Assembly: GCF_000238795.1 (NCBI RefSeq)
Contig: NZ_AFNK01000031.1
Coordinates: 186,001 to 250,000, forward strand
DNA: 64,000 nt
Reading direction: 5' to 3'
Origin: Haemophilus sputorum CCUG 13788
GTDB taxonomy: Bacteria > Pseudomonadota > Gammaproteobacteria > Enterobacterales > Pasteurellaceae
The translations under genes and the position numbers were made by a program. The notes beneath the pieces are model-generated. The model was not told the DNA's origin. It saw only the letters and a list, made by a program, of their open reading frames with translations, and did not search any database. Positions 58,938 through 64,000 of this stretch are shown piece after piece. Each line of letters begins with the position of its first letter. Positions within the stretch are counted from its first letter, which is position 1.

Positions 58938-59477
58938 TTAACTGTCTTCCAGCTCTCTTTTGTTTTTATTCAATACAGCTAATTTTACTTTAGCTGTACC
59001 AGTATGATGCATGCCTAATTGGCGAGCCGCCGTTTTTGATAAATCAATCACTCGAGCATGAGAATAAGGCCCGCGATCATTTACGCGTACCACAACAGAT
59101 TTACCATTACGCATATTCGTCACTTCGACCAAAGTGCCAAAAGGCAATGTTTTATGTGCGGCTGTCATTGCAGCGTTACTGAAACGTTCACCATTTGCAG
59201 TGCGACGCCCGTTGAATTCATCTGCGTAATAACTTGCCGTACCTGATTGAAAATGCTGGCTAGCCATTTGCTTATGTTTATTTTTTACAGATGTTTTCTT
59301 TTTTACTTTTTTTGCAAAAGTTTTTGAAGATTTGACCGCTTGTGCTTTTTTCTTTTTAGAAGCATCTAGCTTCTTCACAATTGGCGCTTTTGCGTGTTTG
59401 GTTGCTGCAACAGAATTCAATGATCCGAATGTTAAGAATCCAGCTAACAACAGGGTTACCATTTTACTTAATCGCAT
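58938..59477 (-). CDS. rlpA: RlpA-type septal ring lytic transglycosylase, short form
   Basis: 179 aa. Signal sequence [22 protein letters not shown], lacking a lipobox Cys. A lysine-rich linker follows ([35 protein letters not shown]), then the double-psi beta-barrel [37 protein letters not shown] with [18 protein letters not shown]. It lacks the C-terminal SPOR domain of E. coli RlpA, so septal targeting must differ. Confidence 0.92.
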   Translation of the reverse strand: MRLSKMVTLLLAGFLTFGSLNSVAATKHAKAPIVKKLDASKKKKAQAVKSSKTFAKKVKKKTSVKNKHKQMASQHFQSGTASYYADEFNGRRTANGERFSNAAMTAAHKTLPFGTLVEVTNMRNGKSVVVRVNDRGPYSHARVIDLSKTAARQLGMHHTGTAKVKLAVLNKNKRELEDS

Positions 59478-59624
59478 AAGTGTTCCTCATTTAGATATCG
59501 TACTGTGTAACGATGTGTATGCCCATTTAGAAACTAAATGGTTGGCTGTTTATCTTTTGATAGACAACTGCTCTTGTATGTGCTTTTTGATACCGCAAAA
59601 AAGCAAAAGTTCAGGACTTACGCC

Positions 59625-60746
59625 CTATTTATTATAAGGGTTGTTGCTATTGGCTCGTTTGCGATGTACATAAGCCGACATCACTAGACCAAAAGCCGCC
59701 ATTAACGTCACATAAGACGTTCCCCCATAGCTAAACAGCGGTAAGGGTACACCAACTACGGGTAAAATACCACTAACCATTCCAATGTTTACAAAAACAT
59801 AGACAAAAAATAACAATGCAGTTCCGCCTGAAAGCAAGCGCCCGAAGGCATTATCAAGCTTGGAACCAATCAATAAACCACGTCCGATAATGAACAAATA
59901 AATTGCTAATAAAATCAGCATACCAATCAGACCGTGCTCTTCACTTAATACCGCAAAGATAAAATCGGTATGAGGTTCAGGTAAAAATTCAAGTTGAGAT
60001 TGCGTGCCCGCCATCCAGCCTTTGCCATACATACCACCTGAACCAATTGCAATTTTAGATTGAATAATATGATAACCCGCGCCTAAAGGGTCTTTCTCTG
60101 GGTCAAGCAAGGTCATAACGCGCGTTTTTTGATAATCGTGCATCAAAAAGAACCACATTATCGGAATAAAGCCGGCTAAAAAGACCACGCCTGCAGAAAT
60201 CAACTTCCAACTAAGCCCGCCTAAAAATAGCACAAACAACCCTGCTGCACACACAAGGATTGATGTTCCTAAATCTGGTTGAGCCGCTACTAACAATGTA
60301 GGAAAAACAATAATGCCTAATGCAATAATGGTGTCTTTAAAGCTTGGTGGCAACGAACGATTTCCTAAGTAAGTTGCCACCATCAGTGGTACAGAAAGTT
60401 TGGCGATTTCAGAAGGCTGAAAGCGAATAAACCCCAGATTGAGCCAGCGTTGTGCCCCTTTACTAATTTCGCCCATCACATCCACTAAAATAAGCATCAC
60501 AATACACACTAGGTATAAATAAGGCGCCACTTTCTGATAAAAACGTGGGGGAATCATAGCCATAAAGAACATTAAGCCTAGTCCTAATGTCACTTGCACA
60601 ATACGGTTGGTGAACATTTTTTCACTGCCACCACTTGCACTATATAGCACGATTAAGCCGTAACCGGTCACAGCTAGCAAGCCGATAAGCAGCCAAACAT
60701 CTAGCGAAAACACCTTCCAAAATAATTTTCTGATACCTTTACTCAT
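59625..60746 (-). CDS. rodA: Peptidoglycan glycosyltransferase RodA (SEDS)
   Basis: 373 aa, ten membrane segments. SEDS motifs [22 protein letters not shown] and [41 protein letters not shown], the latter with the essential Asp region. Polymerises lipid II for side-wall growth with PBP2; its start overlaps mrdA by 8 bp. Confidence 0.97.
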   Translation of the reverse strand: MSKGIRKLFWKVFSLDVWLLIGLLAVTGYGLIVLYSASGGSEKMFTNRIVQVTLGLGLMFFMAMIPPRFYQKVAPYLYLVCIVMLILVDVMGEISKGAQRWLNLGFIRFQPSEIAKLSVPLMVATYLGNRSLPPSFKDTIIALGIIVFPTLLVAAQPDLGTSILVCAAGLFVLFLGGLSWKLISAGVVFLAGFIPIMWFFLMHDYQKTRVMTLLDPEKDPLGAGYHIIQSKIAIGSGGMYGKGWMAGTQSQLEFLPEPHTDFIFAVLSEEHGLIGMLILLAIYLFIIGRGLLIGSKLDNAFGRLLSGGTALLFFVYVFVNIGMVSGILPVVGVPLPLFSYGGTSYVTLMAAFGLVMSAYVHRKRANSNNPYNK

Positions 60747-62706
60747 GTGGCTGAGCCTCTTCTACAAGCGGTTGATTTTCTTCATTTTGTTGCAAATGTT
60801 GCTCTGGCAAAGCTTCTACCGATATTTTTAATGTTTTGCTTAATGCAAAATCCATCACCCTTTTCGCAACTGGGGCTGCATTTGCACCACCGCCCCCTGC
60901 ATTTTCAAGAATCACGGCAACGGCCACTTTCGGCTCTTCAAAAGGGGCATAACTGATAAACCATGCATGGTCTTGCAACTCTTTTTTAATGGCATTTTTA
61001 TTATATTTGCCACCTTTTAAGTTAAATACCTGTGCAGTACCACTCTTACCAGCCGCACGATAAAACGAACCCGCTGCTTTTTTACCGGTACCATTACCTG
61101 CATTGACTACATTATACATGCCTAATTTTGCCGCATTCCAGTAACGCTCAGGAACGCCTTTAATATCTTCATATAACAGCGGATCACGATAAGGCTCAGT
61201 TTTGTTACTGCTGATTACTTCCATCATTAAATGAGGCGTGTTCACGCGCCCATTGTTAATCAACACAGACAATGCTTTAGTTAACTGTAAAGGTGTCGCA
61301 ATCCAATAGCCTTGACCGATACCAACCGGAATCGTATCGCCTTGTACCCATGCGCGTTTATATTTTTTAAATTTCCACTCTTTATTCGGATAAACCCCTG
61401 CAGACTCTTCATAAATATCAATGCCCGTTTTCTGCCCAAAACCAAATTTGGTCATCCATTCCGACATCTTATCAATCCCTGTATCGTAAGCGAGCTGGTA
61501 GAAATAAGTATCTGAAGATTCTACAATCGCTTTATTAAGATTGGTTGAACCATGCCCGCCACGTTTCCAGTCACGATAACGTTGTGTTGTACCAGGTAGA
61601 ATCCAAAAACCAGGGTCAAAAATGGTTGTATTCGTTGTGATTTTGCCTTCAGCCAAGCCCATTACCGCATAAAACGGTTTTACGGTAGATGCAGGAGGAT
61701 AAGTGCCTTGAGTGGCTCGGCTATAAAGCGGGTGAGCAGGGTCGTCTAATAAACGCTTGTAATCTTTGCCTGAAACGCCGCCTACAAACAGATTATTATC
61801 ATAGCTTGGGTTAGTTACCATCGCTAATATACTGCTATCGCGAGGATCTAACACCACAACTGAACCTTTTTGAGGCCCTAATAGTTCTTGAATAAATTGT
61901 TGCAATTCCACATCAATCGTTAAGCGAATAGAACTGCCGGCAACCCCTGGCTGATCGCGTAATTTACGAATCACCTTGCCACGGTTGTTAATTTCAACCT
62001 CTTCAAAGCCCGTTTCACCATGCAATTGATCTTCATAATATTTTTCGATACCTAATTTTCCAATATCATGAGAACCTGCGTAATTACCGAATTTACCTTC
62101 CTCTTCAAGCTTTTTCTTATCTTTATCGTTAATTTTCGCAACATATCCCAGAATATGCGTTAGCGTTTCGCCGTATGGATAATTACGCTTGTAGTACGCT
62201 TGAACATCTAAACTTGGAAAGCGATACTGATTTACCGCAAACGTCGCCATTTGCTCTTCGGATAAGTTGCCTTTAAGCAAAATCGGCGTATAGCGAGAAG
62301 TGCGCTTTTTCTCTTTCCGATAAGCTTCAATTTCCTCATCAGTCAGCCCGACCACCGTTTTTAATTCTTGCAAGGTTTCTTCAAGATTTTCCGTTTTTTC
62401 TGGGACAATATAAAGACCAAAATAGGTAATATTCTCTGCCAGCACCTTACCATTACGGTCGTAAATTAACCCCCGTGTTGGAGGAACTGGTAGTAATTTA
62501 ATACGGTTACCATTTGAGCGAGTTTGATAATCTTCAAAGTGTACCACCTGCAAATTATAAGCGTTGGCAATCAAAATACAGGTAAGCACTAGCACACCGA
62601 AAAAAGCGATAACCGCACGCCGCGCATACAGATTACTCTCTGCTTGCGCGTTTCGTACCGATTCTCTCGGTTTTGTTGAGGTAAATTTTCCTAGTTTCCC
62701 AAACAT
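60739..62706 (-). CDS. mrdA: Penicillin-binding protein 2
   Basis: 655 aa. N-terminal membrane anchor ([25 protein letters not shown]), pedestal, and transpeptidase domain with STVK ([10 protein letters not shown]), SSD ([11 protein letters not shown]) and KSGT (GKSGTAQVF). Cross-links the elongating side wall with RodA. No obvious mosaic or resistance change can be judged from this alone. Confidence 0.97.
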   Translation of the reverse strand: MFGKLGKFTSTKPRESVRNAQAESNLYARRAVIAFFGVLVLTCILIANAYNLQVVHFEDYQTRSNGNRIKLLPVPPTRGLIYDRNGKVLAENITYFGLYIVPEKTENLEETLQELKTVVGLTDEEIEAYRKEKKRTSRYTPILLKGNLSEEQMATFAVNQYRFPSLDVQAYYKRNYPYGETLTHILGYVAKINDKDKKKLEEEGKFGNYAGSHDIGKLGIEKYYEDQLHGETGFEEVEINNRGKVIRKLRDQPGVAGSSIRLTIDVELQQFIQELLGPQKGSVVVLDPRDSSILAMVTNPSYDNNLFVGGVSGKDYKRLLDDPAHPLYSRATQGTYPPASTVKPFYAVMGLAEGKITTNTTIFDPGFWILPGTTQRYRDWKRGGHGSTNLNKAIVESSDTYFYQLAYDTGIDKMSEWMTKFGFGQKTGIDIYEESAGVYPNKEWKFKKYKRAWVQGDTIPVGIGQGYWIATPLQLTKALSVLINNGRVNTPHLMMEVISSNKTEPYRDPLLYEDIKGVPERYWNAAKLGMYNVVNAGNGTGKKAAGSFYRAAGKSGTAQVFNLKGGKYNKNAIKKELQDHAWFISYAPFEEPKVAVAVILENAGGGGANAAPVAKRVMDFALSKTLKISVEALPEQHLQQNEENQPLVEEAQPHE

Positions 62707-62788
62707 AATGCTCTCAAATTTGCAAAATGGTATTTAATATTCACCGCTTGTAGGTTAAATATATAAGTAAAAAGTAAAACCAAACACT

Positions 62789-63256
62789 TTATTCACGGTG
62801 ATATGGATGATTCGTTGAAAGCGACCAAGCACGATATAAGCTTTCAGCCACAACAACCCGAACTAAAGGGTGAGGTAATGTCAACGCTGAAATTGACCAA
62901 CTTTGTTCAGCAGCTGCTTTACATTCTGGCGAAAGCCCTTCTGGCCCACCAATCAACAAACAGACATCTCGTCCATCATTTTTCCAACCTTCTAGCTGCT
63001 GAGCCAATTGCACCGTTGTCCAAGGCTTGCCAGGAATATCTAGTGTGACAATTTTGCCTTTACCAGCAGCGGCAAGCATCGCTTTACCCTCTAGTTCTAA
63101 AATGCGCTTTATATCTGCATTTTTACCGCGCTTACCCGCTGGAATTTCAACCAACTCAAAGGGCATATCTTTCGGAAAACGGCGTTGATACTCTTCGAAT
63201 CCTGTTTTCACCCAATCAGGCATTTTAGTCCCAACGGCAATCAGCTGAATTTTCAT
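62789..63256 (-). CDS. rlmH: 23S rRNA pseudouridine-1915 N3-methyltransferase RlmH
   Basis: 155 aa SPOUT-class methyltransferase. SAM-knot segment [38 protein letters not shown] and C-terminal [19 protein letters not shown] are standard. Three bp after rsfS. Confidence 0.97.
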   Translation of the reverse strand: MKIQLIAVGTKMPDWVKTGFEEYQRRFPKDMPFELVEIPAGKRGKNADIKRILELEGKAMLAAAGKGKIVTLDIPGKPWTTVQLAQQLEGWKNDGRDVCLLIGGPEGLSPECKAAAEQSWSISALTLPHPLVRVVVAESLYRAWSLSTNHPYHRE

Positions 63257-63259
63257 TCA

Positions 63260-63574
63260 TTACGCCCAAAGTTTTTCTAATTGATACATCTGGCGAGCAT
63301 CGGCTTGCAAGATATGTACAATCGCCTGACCGAAATCGACTACAATCCAATCAGCAACCGCTTTTCCTTCATCACCAAACACTTCAAATCCAGCTTGTTT
63401 TGCTTCTGTCGCTAAACGTTCTGCTGTTGAAGCCACATGGCGCACTGAAGTTCCTGTTGCAATAATCATGGCATCTGTAATGCTTGATTTACCACGAACA
63501 TCAATGGCAAGAATATCTTGCGCTTTTAAATCATCTAAAGTTTTCGTTAAAAATTCGACTAAGTTTTGTTCCAT
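63260..63574 (-). CDS. rsfS: Ribosomal silencing factor RsfS
   Basis: 104 aa from ATG 63574 (MEQNLVEFLTKTLDDLKAQDILAIDV). Binds uL14 and blocks subunit joining under starvation. DVRGKSSITDAMIIATGTSVRHV and DWIVVDFGQAIVHILQADARQMYQLEKLWA are typical. Operon rsfS-rlmH-mrdA-rodA. Confidence 0.97.
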   Translation of the reverse strand: MEQNLVEFLTKTLDDLKAQDILAIDVRGKSSITDAMIIATGTSVRHVASTAERLATEAKQAGFEVFGDEGKAVADWIVVDFGQAIVHILQADARQMYQLEKLWA

Positions 63575-63718
63575 TATCAATTCCGATTATGTCTATTTAG
63601 CATGTTTTTGGGAAAAGCACTTGCTCCTGTATTATCCCAAAACCATGTTAAAGAACACCTTTAACAAAAAGGCGATAAAGTGGGAAATTCTACCATAATT
63701 TCAAGGGGATAAAAAAAT

Positions 63719-63761
63719 AAGCGGTCGAATTTTGCAAAACTTTTACATAATTCGACCGCTT
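63719..63761. terminator. USS-pair hairpin next to the DUF1287 gene
   Basis: AAGCGGTCGAATT (63719-63731) / AATTCGACCGCTT (63749-63761), 13-bp perfect stem with 17-nt loop. Lies four bases from the DUF1287 stop on the minus strand and ends that gene. Confidence 0.7.
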
Positions 63762-63765
63762 GTTC

Positions 63766-64000
63766 CTAATAACGAAAATGCCCAACAATCGGGTATTTGA
63801 ATAACATATCTTCCTCACGGGTTCCGCGCCCTATATTATGAATCACTAACGGCACACCTTCGGCATTGGTTTTATCCGATAAAATGCCAATATGCGGCAA
63901 CGCTTTAGGTGAAAGACGCCAAGTGACTATATCACCCGCTTTAAAACTTGCTTTATCTGTCAATGAAAGCGTTTTTCCATGTCGCTGGAAGAAAGTTTCA
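63766..64000 (-). CDS. DUF1287 (YijF-like) protein, C-terminal part
   Basis: Partial gene; the frame is open to the window edge (ETFFQRHGKTLSLTDKASFKAGDIVTWRL...). Conserved GDIVTWRLSPKALPHIGILSD..VPLVIHNIGRGTREEDMLFKYPIVGHFRY is typical of DUF1287, a predicted NlpC/P60-like (Cys-His) hydrolase fold with conserved His in PHIGI. The TTG at 63963 is not the real start. Function unknown. Confidence 0.85.
   Translation of the reverse strand, partial: ETFFQRHGKTLSLTDKASFKAGDIVTWRLSPKALPHIGILSDKTNAEGVPLVIHNIGRGTREEDMLFKYPIVGHFRY

Overview
The window is AT-rich chromosomal DNA of a Pasteurellaceae species. The evidence is the set of housekeeping genes (mutY-yggX-mltC, S10 operon, ffh, glmS, lipA-lipB-ybeD-dacA-rlpA-rodA-mrdA-rlmH-rsfS), Pasteurellaceae-specific families (Sxy/TfoX, HMW1C-type N-glycosyltransferase, DUF5358 lipoprotein, two-partner-secretion adhesin), and many copies of the uptake signal core ACAAGCGGT. 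That core is the dialect of the Actinobacillus pleuropneumoniae/Mannheimia/Glaesserella side of the family, not the AAGTGCGGT of H. influenzae. I cannot name the species.

Layout: 1-6.3 kb holds the 3' end of dprA, mutY-yggX-mltC, yedE-yedF, fklB and a secreted repeat/HhH (ComE1-like) protein. 6.5-14.6 kb is a complete L-fucose operon, fucR then fucIKUAPO, with a perfect CRP site. 14.8-21.3 kb carries rplJL and the S10 ribosomal operon on the minus strand. 21.5-24.2 kb has the competence regulator sxy/tfoX, broken by an in-frame stop, then tRNA-Phe, tRNA-Asn and ffh. 24.3-26.4 kb has kdsD, a T4 endonuclease V-like glycosylase and a DUF5358 lipoprotein. 26.5-35.4 kb is an accessory segment bracketed by two direct copies of one IS3-family element: tpsB-tpsA (filamentous-haemagglutinin type), aphA and a stump of cpdB. 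35.4-42.4 kb is a divergent L-ascorbate regulon (ulaG-ulaR-ulaE-ulaF against ulaA(B)-ulaC-ulaD). 42.5-49.9 kb has glmS with a DeoR regulator, a glycine-zipper lipoprotein, a protein N-glycosyltransferase next to rimO, and mtnN. 50-52.7 kb has slyX, fkpA, yheO and tusDCB. 52.8-55.4 kb is a small uncharacterised cluster of lipoproteins and membrane proteins. 55.5-63.6 kb is the lipoate and cell-elongation cluster, and the right edge cuts a DUF1287 gene.

Themes: (1) CRP (cAMP receptor protein) sites precede fucI, both sides of the ula regulon and tpsA, with a weaker site before sxy, so host-derived sugar use and adhesin expression may share catabolite control. (2) Three competence-related genes occur (dprA, a ComE1-like gene, sxy), but sxy has a premature stop codon. 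(3) A cytoplasmic HMW1C-type glycosyltransferase with an unusual lysine-rich tail and a sequon-bearing TPS adhesin could form an unlinked glycosylation-adhesion pair. (4) One IS family has reshaped the TPS region: one copy separates tpsB from its upstream DNA, and another has replaced nearly all of cpdB.

I found no CRISPR array, prophage, toxin-immunity module or clearly new multi-gene system. The most unusual items are the nonsense-mutated sxy, the LEA-like 11-residue repeats fused to an HhH domain, the tailed glycosyltransferase, the alternative RNA folds between fucI and fucK, the tandem 10-bp operators of the ula regulon, and the lipoprotein cluster.
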